Assembly: GCF_900104045.1 (NCBI RefSeq)
Contig: NZ_FNIN01000007.1
Location: forward strand, 1-64,000
Direction: 5' to 3'
Source: Desulfonauticus submarinus
GTDB taxonomy: Bacteria > Desulfobacterota > Desulfovibrionia > Desulfovibrionales > Desulfonatronovibrionaceae
DNA length: 64,000 bases
Shown: piece by piece, positions 17,791 to 26,460 of the stretch
Position numbering within the stretch: position 1 is the stretch's first letter
Layout of the letters: each line of letters opens with the position of its first letter
Program-made: the position numbers and the translations under genes
Notes under the pieces: generated by a model
Seen by the model: the letters and a program-made list of their open reading frames with translations, nothing else
Database searches by the model: none
Told to the model about the DNA's origin: nothing

Positions 17791-19167
17791 ATGGATAAAT
17801 TAGAGATGTTGTTAGTTGATGACGAAAAAGATTTTGTAGATGGCTTGGCTAGAATTATAGAAAAAAATTTTCCGTGTCAGTGTATAAAATCTTATTCAGG
17901 AGAACAAGCTTTAGATATTATAAATAGAGATGAAATTAAAATTCTACTTACAGATTTAAGAATGCCTGGATTGAATGGAATAGAACTTATTAAAAAAGTT
18001 CAAAAAATAAATCCAGATATAACTTCTATTATATTAACTGCCTATGGAAGCATAGAAAGTGCTGTAGAAGCGGTAAAAATAGGCGCCTATGATTTTTTAA
18101 CAAAGCCTGTTTCTTTAGAACAGTTAAGGTTAGTTTTAAGTAAGGTCTTAGAACGAGTTAAGATTTTAGAAGAAAATAAAAGATTAAAACAAAAATTAAT
18201 TGCATCTTGTTTTGCCAAAGAACTGGTTGGCGAAACTTTGATTATGCAGCGATTAAAAGAAAAGATTATCGCTGTAGCAAATACAGACTTTACTGTCTTG
18301 ATCAGAGGAGAGTCTGGCACAGGAAAAGAGTTAGTTGCGAAAAAAATTCATCAGCTAAGTAGGAGAAAACATAAGCCTCTTGTTAGTGTAAATTGTCCTG
18401 CTATTCCAGAGACTCTTTTAGAAAGTGAGCTTTTTGGTCATAAAAAAGGGGCTTTTACAGGGGCTAATAATAGTAGAGATGGTCTTTTTAAAAAAGCTGA
18501 TGGAGGAACTATTTTATTAGATGAAATAGGCGATATAAGTTTAGAGGTGCAGGCAAAGTTATTAAGAGTTCTTCAAGAAAAAGAAATTCGGCCTGTTGGA
18601 TCTAATACTAGTATTAAATGCGATGTAAGAATCCTTGCTACTACTAATCAAGATTTAGAGACAAAAATTGCAAAAGGTTTATTTAGAGAAGATTTATTTT
18701 ATCGTTTAAACGTCTTAGAAATAAAGGTTCCCTCTTTAAGAGAGAGAAGAGAAGATATACCATTGTTAGTTTCTTATTTTGTAGGAATTACTTGTAAAGA
18801 ATTAGGGTTGTTAGAAAAAGAGATTAGCCCAGAAGTTTTAGCTTATTTATCATCAAAAGAATGGCCAGGAAATGTTAGGGAATTACAAAATTTTGTGAGA
18901 CGGCTTGTAGTTTTTAGTCCTGGTAATAAGATAGAGTTAAAAAGTGTTAATTTAGTAGAGTTAGATGATAATATATACTCTCAAGAAAATATAATTCCTT
19001 ATAAAACATATAAGAAGCAAATTTTAGATAATTTTACTAGAAGCTATTTTAAAAAAGTCTTACAAATAACAGGAGGAAATATATCAGAAGCTGCTAGAAT
19101 TAGTGGAATAGAAAGGGTTAGCTTGCAAAAAATTATGAAAAGGCTGGGAATTAAGTTAGATAAGTAA
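17791..19167 (+). CDS. NtrC-family sigma-54-dependent response regulator
   Basis: A 458-residue regulator with three domains: receiver (acidic pair Asp10-Asp11, phospho-acceptor Asp55 in LLTDLRMPG), AAA+ central domain (Walker A GESGTGKE near 172, GAFTGA near 229, the loop that contacts sigma-54), and a C-terminal Fis-type helix-turn-helix ([20 protein letters not shown]). It is the evident partner of the haem-type kinase 22 bases upstream. Its RBS is AAAGGAG. It activates sigma-54 promoters; I found none in nearby intergenic DNA, so the targets are probably elsewhere or too divergent to see. Its stop overlaps the pncC start by one base. Confidence 0.93.
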   Translation: MDKLEMLLVDDEKDFVDGLARIIEKNFPCQCIKSYSGEQALDIINRDEIKILLTDLRMPGLNGIELIKKVQKINPDITSIILTAYGSIESAVEAVKIGAYDFLTKPVSLEQLRLVLSKVLERVKILEENKRLKQKLIASCFAKELVGETLIMQRLKEKIIAVANTDFTVLIRGESGTGKELVAKKIHQLSRRKHKPLVSVNCPAIPETLLESELFGHKKGAFTGANNSRDGLFKKADGGTILLDEIGDISLEVQAKLLRVLQEKEIRPVGSNTSIKCDVRILATTNQDLETKIAKGLFREDLFYRLNVLEIKVPSLRERREDIPLLVSYFVGITCKELGLLEKEISPEVLAYLSSKEWPGNVRELQNFVRRLVVFSPGNKIELKSVNLVELDDNIYSQENIIPYKTYKKQILDNFTRSYFKKVLQITGGNISEAARISGIERVSLQKIMKRLGIKLDK

Positions 19168-19667
19168 TGTATATGGGTGGAGAAATGAATAGTGATTGTT
19201 TAGTCGATACTTTGAACTTAGCTGAGTTACTAGTTAAGAAAAATTATTTTTTGAGTGTTGCTGAATCCTGTACAGGAGGCTTGTTAAGCAATTTACTTAC
19301 TAATTGTCCTGGAAGTTCTGAGTGGTTTAAGGGAGGCATTATTGCGTATTCTAATGAGATTAAGAGAAAGTTGTTGAATGTGGAAGAAAATATTTTACAG
19401 AGATATGGAGCTGTTAGTAAACAATGTGTTCTTCAAATGGTTGAAGGACTTGTTAGGCTTTTTAATACCGAGGTAGGAATTTCTATCTCTGGAATTGCTG
19501 GGCCAGGAGGGGGAAGTCTTTTAAAACCTGTAGGAACAGTGTTTCAAGGGTTTTGGATAAAAGAAAAAGTATGGGTTAAAAAATATTTTTTTACTGGTTC
19601 TAGAATAGAAATAAAAGAACAAAGTGTTAAGGCAGCCTTAACTGAACTCATTACTAATCTTTTATGA
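19167..19667 (+). CDS. pncC: Nicotinamide-nucleotide amidase (CinA C-terminal domain)
   Basis: A 166-residue stand-alone CinA C-terminal domain, which deamidates NMN to nicotinate mononucleotide in pyridine nucleotide recycling. Family motifs are AESCTGGLLSNLLTNCPGSS (about 31-50), the YSNEIK segment and GISGIAGPGG near 107. The first ATG (19167) overlaps the regulator's stop as TAATG; a third in-frame ATG at 19185, with GGGTGGAG just before it, is an alternative start. The N-terminal nucleotide-binding half of full CinA is absent, which is common. Co-transcription with a two-component system and thpR appears to be by position only. Confidence 0.85.
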   Translation: MYMGGEMNSDCLVDTLNLAELLVKKNYFLSVAESCTGGLLSNLLTNCPGSSEWFKGGIIAYSNEIKRKLLNVEENILQRYGAVSKQCVLQMVEGLVRLFNTEVGISISGIAGPGGGSLLKPVGTVFQGFWIKEKVWVKKYFFTGSRIEIKEQSVKAALTELITNLL

Positions 19668-19767
19668 TTGTTTTATTTGAGTAAATAATTTTAATCTTTT
19701 GAATTGTGAGAAATCCAGAATAAATGTATAAGATTGAATAATTAAATAAAACAAGTAGGAGTAAATG

Positions 19768-20313
19768 ATGAGGGTGTTTTTGGGATTACCAATTGATAAA
19801 GATTTTGAGCAGGCTGTTGTTGACCAACTTGGTAATTGGAAGAATAAATTTAAATCTCGTTTAAGTTGGATTAAAAAAGGTAACTATCATCTTACCTTAA
19901 AGTTTTTAGGAGAGGTAGAAGAGAATGTAGTGGAAAAGTTAAAACAAGAACTTTTAAAAATTGAATTTATGCCTTTTAAGCTACAGGTAAAAAAAATAGG
20001 TTTTTTTTACAGTCAGAGAAAAGTAAGGGTTGTGTGGATTGGTTTTCAAGAGGAATTAGAGTTAAAGGATTATTTTTCTAAAATAGATGGAATTTGTTTT
20101 GACCTTGGTTTTGAGCGAGAAAAAAGAGAATATATTCCGCACCTAACTCTTGCTAGAGTAAAATTTTTTGAACCTTCTGATCCGTGGAAAAATTTTCAAC
20201 AAGCTTTAAATAAATTTGAATGGCCACAATTAAAACTTAAAAAATTAGTCCTCTGGCAATCAAAACTCACACCTCAAGGACCTTTTTATACGCCTCTCCT
20301 CGAATTAAAATAA
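19768..20313 (+). CDS. thpR: RNA 2',3'-cyclic phosphodiesterase (2H family)
   Basis: A 181-residue 2H phosphoesterase. The two catalytic HxTx motifs are present: HLTLKFLG near residue 43 and HLTLARV near 127. The enzyme opens 2',3'-cyclic phosphate ends of RNA, and was earlier called 2'-5' RNA ligase. Two adjacent ATGs (19765, 19768) are possible; I prefer the second because the family starts MRVFLGLPI and the GTAGGAG site then lies 6 bases away. It follows pncC after a 100-base gap with no obvious terminator. Confidence 0.87.
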   Translation: MRVFLGLPIDKDFEQAVVDQLGNWKNKFKSRLSWIKKGNYHLTLKFLGEVEENVVEKLKQELLKIEFMPFKLQVKKIGFFYSQRKVRVVWIGFQEELELKDYFSKIDGICFDLGFEREKREYIPHLTLARVKFFEPSDPWKNFQQALNKFEWPQLKLKKLVLWQSKLTPQGPFYTPLLELK

Positions 20314-20388
20314 TATAAGCCACTTTGTCTTTTAGAGATGTATATGCTTTGGCAATTTTTTTGTTTAAAACAGTTTTTTAGAAAAACT

Positions 20389-20835
20389 TTACAAGTAGTC
20401 TCCGCGATTAATTTTTATCTCTTCAGTAGTGGCCATTATTTCTACCTCTTTTAAGATGTTTTGGATATGCTCAGGTTGTTTGGAGAAAAAAGGATTTTGT
20501 TTTACTCCTTGAATTTTATCTTGAATCTTTTTGAGCAAGGCGTAAACGTCCTTTAACGTGGTGCCATCAGAGGTAAGGCTTTGAGAATAATTTTCCCATA
20601 AGGTTAAGAGATTATCTACTTCTTGCATAAAGTTTAACTCAAGGTTAGAAGGTTGTAAGTTTAAAGGTAAGGGTGACGCAACATTTGTTGCGGTATTGGA
20701 AGTAATTTTTGTGTTAGTAGAGGAAGTGGTAAGCTCTTTTTCTAGAAATAACTTAAAATCGTGTTTAGAAGAGTTGGGCTTGTTTACTTTATTCTCTGGA
20801 TTTAATTGTTTAGTATACTCCCCATGAATTTTCAT
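20389..20835 (-). CDS. Unrecognised low-complexity protein
   Basis: A 148-residue soluble protein without signal peptide. The first 60 residues are rich in Asn, Lys, Ser and Thr and look disordered (HDFKLFLEKELTTSSTNTK). The C-terminal half is helical (FMQEVDNLLTLWENYSQSLT, then DVYALLKKIQDKIQGVKQ). I do not recognise the family. The start ATG has AAGGAG upstream. It lies alone between thpR (convergent) and tsaC (divergent). The helical half and disordered head are reminiscent of small flagellar or chaperone-like proteins, but nothing specific supports this. Confidence 0.6.
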   Translation of the reverse strand: MKIHGEYTKQLNPENKVNKPNSSKHDFKLFLEKELTTSSTNTKITSNTATNVASPLPLNLQPSNLELNFMQEVDNLLTLWENYSQSLTSDGTTLKDVYALLKKIQDKIQGVKQNPFFSKQPEHIQNILKEVEIMATTEEIKINRGDYL

Positions 20836-20906
20836 GGAATACTCCTTATAGGTAATTTTTACCTAATGGTATTGTTTTTTATCTTAAAAAGCAATTATCT
20901 TGCCAA

Positions 20907-21518
20907 ATGAAACAATTGTTCGACTTAAAATCCATTGCTTGTCTGTTAAATCAGGATAAAATAGGGCTTATCCCCACCGAAACTTTATGGGGGCTTACTT
21001 GCAATCCGTTTTCGCAAAGTGCGGTTCAAAAGATATTTTTTTTAAAAAAACGTCCGAACATAAAACCACTTCCTCTGGTAGCTGGTAGTTTAGAACAAGT
21101 ATTAGAGCATGTTAACCTTTCTCAAAAAATGTTAAATTTAGTTGCCCACTTTTGGCCTGGTCCTCTTTCTGTTGTTACTACTTCTTTAGCTGACTTTGTG
21201 AAGCCTGGGATAAAAAATGAATATAATGAAGTCTGTATAAGAGTTACCTCTCATTCTGAGTTGGCTAATTTATGTTTAGAGGCTAAGATTCCTCTAGTAG
21301 CCACAAGTGCAAATTTAAGTGGCAAAAAATCGCCAAAAAAGTTTGAAGAGATTGATCCTTTTCTTATAAAAGGCGTGGATTTTGTCTTTAGAAGCTCTTA
21401 TTCTTACCCTCTTAATGCTCCTTCTACCATTATAAAGGCAGAAAAAAATCATCTTTTATTTTTACGCTTAGGAGCTATTTCTAAAGAAGAAATTTTTGCC
21501 TATTGGCAAAAAGTTTAA
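20907..21518 (+). CDS. tsaC: L-threonylcarbamoyladenylate synthase (YrdC/Sua5 domain)
   Basis: A 203-residue protein with the YrdC fold that makes threonylcarbamoyl-AMP for the t6A modification of ANN-decoding tRNAs. Features are the GLIPTETLWGLTCNP entry motif (20-34), the nucleotide-contacting KKRPNIKPLPL segment (48-58), HFWPGPLSVV, and ATSANLSGK near 130. No Sua5 C-terminal domain is present. The ribosome-binding site is weak. The gene ends inside one arm of a long inverted repeat that probably terminates its transcript. Confidence 0.9.
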   Translation: MKQLFDLKSIACLLNQDKIGLIPTETLWGLTCNPFSQSAVQKIFFLKKRPNIKPLPLVAGSLEQVLEHVNLSQKMLNLVAHFWPGPLSVVTTSLADFVKPGIKNEYNEVCIRVTSHSELANLCLEAKIPLVATSANLSGKKSPKKFEEIDPFLIKGVDFVFRSSYSYPLNAPSTIIKAEKNHLLFLRLGAISKEEIFAYWQKV

Positions 21519-21590
21519 AATTTTGAACTTTGTTTTACCTGTATTTGATAGTTTTGAATATTAGGGTTCAAAATTTTAAACTTTTTTTAG
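21511..21590 (+). terminator. Long AT-rich inverted repeat at the 3' end of tsaC
   Basis: Two perfect 18-base arms (21511-21528 and 21566-21583) flank a 37-base loop and run into a T-tract (21582-21588). The left arm includes the tsaC stop codon. The stem is AT-rich with a large loop, unlike the other GC-rich terminators here, but the T-run supports termination. Confidence 0.6.
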
Positions 21591-21644
21591 ATTAAAAAGT
21601 ATCTTTTTTTCTTGTAATCTCTTATTTAATGTGTTTTTTTTGTT

Positions 21645-21673
21645 TTGGTATATTCTTTGCTAAAAGTTAATAT
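21645..21673 (+). promoter_or_regulatory. Candidate promoter of a small RNA
   Basis: TTGGTA (21645-21650) and TAATAT (21668-21673) with a 17-base spacer, located after the tsaC terminator and before a second plus-strand terminator. Predicted transcription start is about 21679-21681. Pattern match only. Confidence 0.4.
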
Positions 21674-21679
21674 ATACGT

Positions 21680-21736
21680 TCCTCCTTTTGACAGAGCCAG
21701 GCCTTGTGGTTTTCACAGGGCCTGGTTTTGTTTTTT
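21680..21736 (+). ncRNA. Candidate small RNA (about 57 nt) with anti-Shine-Dalgarno 5' end
   Basis: No ORF is present. The predicted transcript begins UCCUCCUUUUG, single-stranded, followed by a strong hairpin with U-run (21697-21736). The bases 21679-21691 are identical to the plus strand at 52827-52839, that is, perfectly complementary over 13 nt to the ribosome-binding region of the porin mRNA. Base-pairing would block porin translation, the usual mode of porin-repressing small RNAs. The 3' end overlaps the tail of the glycosyltransferase gene on the opposite strand. Existence is inferred from promoter plus terminator only. Confidence 0.4.
21697..21736 (+). terminator. GC-rich intrinsic terminator, plus-strand orientation
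   Basis: Arms CCAGGCC (21697-21703) and GGCCTGG (21719-21725) with inner TGTG/CACA pairing, then TTTTGTTTTTT. The T-run lies on the plus strand, so this terminates rightward transcription although the only annotated gene here (the glycosyltransferase) is leftward. This implies a rightward transcript starting after the tsaC terminator. Confidence 0.85.
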
Positions 21737-22621
21737 CAGAAGGTTTAGGCTTTGTTTCAAAACGAGGCTAGGGGAGATTTTTTTCATACAAGTAAGCTTA
21801 GAACAAAATATTTGAGCGGTTTTAGAGCAAGGGGAGCAGGGCAAAGGGGAAGAGATTATTTCAAGGTGTGGCGGTTTCCAGATAGTAGGATCTGTAGGAC
21901 CAAATAAACAGATGCCTCTTATGTTCATTAAAGATGCTAAGTGCATGGGGCCTGAGTCATTTCCAAGTACAAAAATGGCCTTAGAAAGTTCTTGGACTAG
22001 TTCTTGGGTATTTGTTAATTGCAGAGTAGGGAAAGGAAGAGATTTTATTAGATGTTCAGCAGGTCCAAGTATAAAGGATAAAGGATATATCTTATTTAAA
22101 TGAGAAGCAACTTGAGTAAAAAAACAAAGAGGCCAATTTTTGGCTTTATGTCCAGAGCCAGGGAAAATTAGTATGTTTTGAGGAGATTTAGTAGGTAAAG
22201 GAAGAAGTGTTTTCCAATTTTCTAGCCAGGGGATATTAAGATTTAAAAACTGATGGCGTAAAAATGATTGTACAGGTAAGGATTTTTGTTTGTGTACCAA
22301 ATAAATATAGGTGATGTTTTTGTGTTTTATTTCAAGAGTAGGGTTTTGTTGGATTTTAAACCAAAAGACATGTGTATCTCCAAGTTCAGAAGGCCATTTA
22401 TTTAAAGAATATAGTTTGAAAATACCTTGATCTTGCTTCAAAGTGCTTTTGTGAAAGCCTAAAATTTGTTGCCAAAAAATATGTTTATCTTTGGTATCTA
22501 AGTATAAGATATGATTTTTTTGAAAAAAATATTTTAGACTTATTAGAGCAGGAAGAGATAAAACAAAATCACCCAATGCTCCATGATGGATAATAAGAAT
22601 TTTAGATGTTTTTAAATCCAT
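21713..22621 (-). CDS. Glycosyltransferase family 9 (heptosyltransferase-like)
   Basis: A 302-residue soluble GT-B fold protein of the ADP-heptose:LPS heptosyltransferase family. The N-terminus KILIIHHGALGDFVLSLPAL (about 7-26) matches the acceptor-domain start, with the catalytic Asp in GALGD; the donor-site motif FVLGNDSGPMHLAS lies near 215, followed by CLFGPTDPTIW. It probably adds heptose or a related sugar in the lipopolysaccharide core at the inner face of the inner membrane. It is a single gene here, not in an LPS cluster, so the exact step cannot be assigned. No clear Shine-Dalgarno is seen. Confidence 0.83.
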   Translation of the reverse strand: MDLKTSKILIIHHGALGDFVLSLPALISLKYFFQKNHILYLDTKDKHIFWQQILGFHKSTLKQDQGIFKLYSLNKWPSELGDTHVFWFKIQQNPTLEIKHKNITYIYLVHKQKSLPVQSFLRHQFLNLNIPWLENWKTLLPLPTKSPQNILIFPGSGHKAKNWPLCFFTQVASHLNKIYPLSFILGPAEHLIKSLPFPTLQLTNTQELVQELSKAIFVLGNDSGPMHLASLMNIRGICLFGPTDPTIWKPPHLEIISSPLPCSPCSKTAQIFCSKLTCMKKISPSLVLKQSLNLLKKQNQAL

Positions 22622-22768
22622 AATTGATGTTTTGACCTATCTAAAAACAAGTTTTAATCTTGATATATTAAAAGTCGAGCATTAAAAAAAATATGTAATA
22701 TTAAATTGAACAAAGCGCATTCTAAATTAAGCATATAATTTAGTTTTTTTATTTTAAGGGGGTATGTT

Positions 22769-23233
22769 GTGAAATATATTAAGAAATGTTCTAACTGTGG
22801 GCAAGTAATAGAAACTTATAGAAATCCGTTCCCTACTGTAGATGTGGTAACTTTTGTCCCTCCGTTTTCTGTTGTTTTGATAAAAAGAAAAAATAAGCCT
22901 TTTGGTTGGGCTTTGCCTGGTGGTTTTGTAGATTATGGGGAAAGTGTAGAATCTGCTGCATTAAGAGAGGTAAAAGAAGAAACAGGGCTAGATGTTAGTT
23001 TACTTTATTTATTGGGTGTGTATTCTGATCCTAAAAGAGATCCTAGATTTCACACTTTAAGTACAGTGTTTGTAGGCATTCCTTTAGATTTATCTCAGCT
23101 TAAGGCAGGAGATGATGCAGATAAAGCTAGAATTTTTTCTTTAAATCAGTTGCCTAATTTGGTATTTGACCATGCTAAAATTTTGCAAGATTTTTGTTAT
23201 AAAATGAAAATTAGTGAGGATATTAAGTGTTAA
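22769..23233 (+). CDS. Nudix hydrolase with N-terminal zinc-ribbon-like head
   Basis: A 154-residue Nudix protein. The Nudix box is intact at about 52-74 (Gly52, Glu58, Arg66-Glu67, Glu70-Glu71, Gly73), so it should cleave a nucleoside diphosphate linked to another group. A short N-terminal CSNCGQ pair may bind metal, though only two Cys are present. It resembles ADP-ribose pyrophosphatases of this size, but the substrate is unknown. It starts with GTG behind AAGGGGGT. It overlaps the pdxA start by 7 bases. Confidence 0.85.
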   Translation: MKYIKKCSNCGQVIETYRNPFPTVDVVTFVPPFSVVLIKRKNKPFGWALPGGFVDYGESVESAALREVKEETGLDVSLLYLLGVYSDPKRDPRFHTLSTVFVGIPLDLSQLKAGDDADKARIFSLNQLPNLVFDHAKILQDFCYKMKISEDIKC

Positions 23234-24198
23234 TTTATACAATGGGCGATCCGTGCGGCATAGGACCTGAACTAATTGTTCGATTTTGTAGAAAAAATAG
23301 AGTTGAGTATCCATTAGTTATTGTTGGAGTAGAAGAAGTTTTAGCTTTGTATTGTAAAAAAAATAAAATTAAAAAATTTTGGCAAAGAGTAGATTCAATT
23401 GAAAAGAGAGAAAAAGGGATTTTTTGTGTTGAACCTAAGGGCTTATCTGGAATCAATCTTAGGTTGGGAGAACCTAGTGTTGAAGGAGGGTTTGTTGCTG
23501 GCAAAAGTCTTGAATTAGTTTGTGATTATTTAAAAATAGATAAACGATCTGTTTTAATTACAGGTCCTTTAAATAAGGCCACTTTGCAAGAAGCAGGGTT
23601 TAATTTTGCAGGGCATACAGAGTTTTTGGCGAGTGCCTTTAATGTGCCTTTTGAAAGAGTGTGTATGCATTTTTGGAGTCCTTCCTTTGGAGTAAGCTTG
23701 GTTACCACCCACCCACCTTTAAGTCTAGTTCCCTCTTTAATAACTATAGATAGGATTATTCGATGCTTAAGCCTTACTTTTCAATTTCAGCAGATGTTTA
23801 ATAAGGATGTATTAATCGGAGTGTGTGGCTTAAATCCTCATGCAGGAGAGCAAGGGAAAATAGGTAGAGAAGAAATAGAAATTATAAAACCTGCTATTAA
23901 AGAAGCAAGAAATAAAGGAATACCTTGTGATGGACCTTTTCCTGCTGATACGCTTTTTTATAGAGCAAAACATGGAGATTATAATGTAGTTTTGGCAATG
24001 TATCATGATCAAGGATTAGGTCCTTTAAAACTTTTGCATTTTGGGCAAAGTGTGAATATAACTTTAGGACTTCCTATTTTAAGATGTTCTGTGGATCATG
24101 GCACAGCCTATGATCTTGTAGGCAAGGGGGTTGCCTCTTTAACAAGTTTAGAAGAGGCGTTTAAATTAGGGATTAAATATTTAAAAAGGAGTGTCTAA
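23227..24198 (+). CDS. pdxA: 4-hydroxythreonine-4-phosphate dehydrogenase
   Basis: A 323-residue enzyme of the DXP-dependent pyridoxal phosphate pathway; it oxidises 4-phosphohydroxy-threonine, the product then condensing through PdxJ. Motifs: [10 protein letters not shown] at 7-16, [12 protein letters not shown] with GHTEFLA (metal-binding His) at about 114-138, [14 protein letters not shown] near 205, and the [12 protein letters not shown] metal site near 258. It starts with GTG at 23227, overlapping the Nudix stop by 7 bases; AGGA lies upstream. It is followed without gap by the XRE-cupin regulator. Confidence 0.93.
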   Translation: MLIYTMGDPCGIGPELIVRFCRKNRVEYPLVIVGVEEVLALYCKKNKIKKFWQRVDSIEKREKGIFCVEPKGLSGINLRLGEPSVEGGFVAGKSLELVCDYLKIDKRSVLITGPLNKATLQEAGFNFAGHTEFLASAFNVPFERVCMHFWSPSFGVSLVTTHPPLSLVPSLITIDRIIRCLSLTFQFQQMFNKDVLIGVCGLNPHAGEQGKIGREEIEIIKPAIKEARNKGIPCDGPFPADTLFYRAKHGDYNVVLAMYHDQGLGPLKLLHFGQSVNITLGLPILRCSVDHGTAYDLVGKGVASLTSLEEAFKLGIKYLKRSV

Positions 24199-24749
24199 TG
24201 AGTACACCGCCTTATGTAGAGATAGCCAAGCGCCTGAAAGGGCTAAGAGATGCTTTAGAAATGAGCGCTCAGGAATTGGCTAGCAAAGTGGGAGTTAAGG
24301 TAGAAGAAGTAGAAGCCTATGAATCTGGCAAAAAGGAAATTCCTGTAAGCTATTTATTTGAAGTGGCTAAAGCATGTGGGGTTGATTTAACTGTTTTAAT
24401 TGCTGGCAAAGAAGCACACTTACATACTTATGCCTTAGTAAGAAAAGGAAAAGGCTTAAGTGTAGAGAGACGTAAAGATTATGATTATAAGAGTTTGGCA
24501 TATAAGTTTAGTGGCCGAAAAATGGAACCTTTTATTGTAAAAGTTCCACCTAAAAAAGAAGAAGATATTACTTTTAATGAGCATTCAGGACAGGAATTTA
24601 TTTATATGCTTAAAGGAAAATTAGAAATAAGATTAGGCGATGATGTTTTGATTTTAGAGCCTGGAGATAGCTTGTATTTTTCCTCTAGAACGCCTCATGC
24701 TCTGCGAGGGTTAGACGGTGAAGCTGAATTTTTAGATGTTATAATTTAA
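24198..24749 (+). CDS. XRE-family transcriptional regulator with cupin domain
   Basis: A 183-residue two-domain regulator: HTH_3 DNA-binding domain (about 8-70, IAKRLKGLRDALEMSAQELA) and a C-terminal cupin_2 domain (about 105-180; NEHSGQEFIYMLKGKLEIRL, then GDSLYFSSRTPHALRG). The cupin probably binds a small effector or metal. Its ATG overlaps the pdxA stop as TAATG. The next gene is an acyl-CoA synthetase, a pairing I have seen described in related genomes; the regulator may respond to that enzyme's substrate or product, which is inference. Confidence 0.87.
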   Translation: MSTPPYVEIAKRLKGLRDALEMSAQELASKVGVKVEEVEAYESGKKEIPVSYLFEVAKACGVDLTVLIAGKEAHLHTYALVRKGKGLSVERRKDYDYKSLAYKFSGRKMEPFIVKVPPKKEEDITFNEHSGQEFIYMLKGKLEIRLGDDVLILEPGDSLYFSSRTPHALRGLDGEAEFLDVII

Positions 24750-24793
24750 CTAAATGAGCTGAAATTTTTATGTTTATTAGGGGGAGAGAGAAG

Positions 24794-26437
24794 ATGTTTT
24801 TAAAACAAAAATTTTCTAGTTATGAAGAGTTTAGAAGTGGTTTTAATTTAGAGATCCCTGAAAATTTTAATTTTGCTTTTGATGTGATGGATAAGTTGGC
24901 TAAAGAAAAGCAAGATGAAATTGCTATGATTCATGTGGATGATGCTAAAGTAAGACGGGAATATAGTTATGCTTATTTTGCAAGAGAATCGTCTAAGTTA
25001 GCCAATGCCTTGGCAAAGCAAGGTTTAAAAAAAGGCGATCGAGTAATGATCGTTTTATATAGAAGAGTAGAGTTTTGGACAACAATGTTAGCTTTGCATA
25101 AATTGGGAGCAGTTGCAGTTCCCTCTCCTGCTTTACTTACAGCTAAAGATATATCTTTTAGAGTTAATTTTGCTAAGATTAAGGCAGTAGTTGTAGATGA
25201 AAGTATTACTGCTAGAATAGATGAGATTAAATCTGAATGTCCAAGTTTAGATATTTTTATAGTAGCAGGAAATGCGCCTAATAGTACATGGAAAGAATTA
25301 GATGAGATTGTTGCCAAAGAAAGTGAAAATTTTTCTCCATCCTCTAAAGTGGGAGGAAACGACACCTTACTTATATTCTTTTCCTCTGGCACAACTGGGC
25401 TTCCTAAAATGGTAGAACATGACCATAACTATCCTTTAGGGCATTTGGTGACAGGAATGTATTGGCATGATCTTGAGCCAGGAGATATTCATCTTACTGT
25501 AGCAGATACAGGTTGGGGAAAAGCTGTTTGGGGTAAATTTTATGGACAGTGGATGTCAGGGGCAATAGTTTTTGTTTATGATTTTAGGGGAAAATTTAGC
25601 CCTTCTGATTTATTAGGTGTTATAAGTGAGCATAAAATTAGTACTTTTTGTGCTCCTCCTACAGTATATCGTTTTTTGGTTAGAGAAGATTTAACCAAAT
25701 ATGATTTAAGTAGTCTTAGACATTGTACTACTGCTGGCGAACTGTTAAACGAAAGTGTATTTGAAGCATGGAAAAGTGCTTTGGGTATTCCTCTTTATGA
25801 AGGTTATGGGCAAACAGAAACTACTTTGCAGATAGCAACTTTTCCATTTATGAAACCAAAACCAGGCTCCATTGGTAAACCTACTCCTGGTTGGGATATA
25901 GTTCTTTTAAATGATGAGGGAGAAGAGGTCTTGCCAGGAGAAGAGGGAGAAATATGCGTTCGCTTAAAAGATGGTCGTCCAGTAGGATTGTTTTTGGGAT
26001 ATATGGATGAGCCAGATAAAACTGCAAAAGTAATAAAAGACGGGGTTTATCATACCGGAGATAAGGCATGGATGGATGAAGATGGATATTTTTGGTTTTT
26101 AGGAAGAGTTGATGATTTGATAAAAAGTTCTGGCTATAGGATAGGCCCATTTGAAGTGGAAAGTGCTCTGATTACTCATCCAGCAGTTGTTGAAGCAGCA
26201 GTTACAGGAGTTCCTGATCCAGTTCGAGGGCAAGCTGTAAAAGCAACTATTGTTTTGGCTAGTGGGTATGAACCGTCAGAAGAATTAACTAAAGATATTC
26301 AAAATCATGTAAAAAAGGTTACCGCGCCTTATAAATATCCTAGAATTGTCGAGTATGTAAAAGAATTACCAAAAACAATTAGTGGTAAGATAAAAAGGGC
26401 AGAGATACGCGCTAAGGATATGGAGAAGTATAAATAA
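24794..26437 (+). CDS. AMP-forming acyl-CoA synthetase (acetyl/medium-chain type)
   Basis: A 547-residue adenylate-forming enzyme that activates a carboxylic acid to acyl-AMP then acyl-CoA. Motifs: P-loop FFSSGTTGLPKM near 202, YGQTETT near 343, GDKAWMDEDGYFWFLGR near 422, hinge and GYRIGPFEVESAL near 451, and the catalytic lysine region KTISGKIKR near the C-terminus. The form is close to ACSM and acetyl-CoA synthetases; the acid is unknown (acetate, propionate, branched or aromatic acids are possible). The start at 24794 is chosen because AGGGGGAGAG is just upstream; an earlier in-frame ATG at 24770 overlaps that site. A terminator follows. Confidence 0.9.
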   Translation: MFLKQKFSSYEEFRSGFNLEIPENFNFAFDVMDKLAKEKQDEIAMIHVDDAKVRREYSYAYFARESSKLANALAKQGLKKGDRVMIVLYRRVEFWTTMLALHKLGAVAVPSPALLTAKDISFRVNFAKIKAVVVDESITARIDEIKSECPSLDIFIVAGNAPNSTWKELDEIVAKESENFSPSSKVGGNDTLLIFFSSGTTGLPKMVEHDHNYPLGHLVTGMYWHDLEPGDIHLTVADTGWGKAVWGKFYGQWMSGAIVFVYDFRGKFSPSDLLGVISEHKISTFCAPPTVYRFLVREDLTKYDLSSLRHCTTAGELLNESVFEAWKSALGIPLYEGYGQTETTLQIATFPFMKPKPGSIGKPTPGWDIVLLNDEGEEVLPGEEGEICVRLKDGRPVGLFLGYMDEPDKTAKVIKDGVYHTGDKAWMDEDGYFWFLGRVDDLIKSSGYRIGPFEVESALITHPAVVEAAVTGVPDPVRGQAVKATIVLASGYEPSEELTKDIQNHVKKVTAPYKYPRIVEYVKELPKTISGKIKRAEIRAKDMEKYK

Positions 26438-26460
26438 TTTTATATACTTATTAAAAAAAT

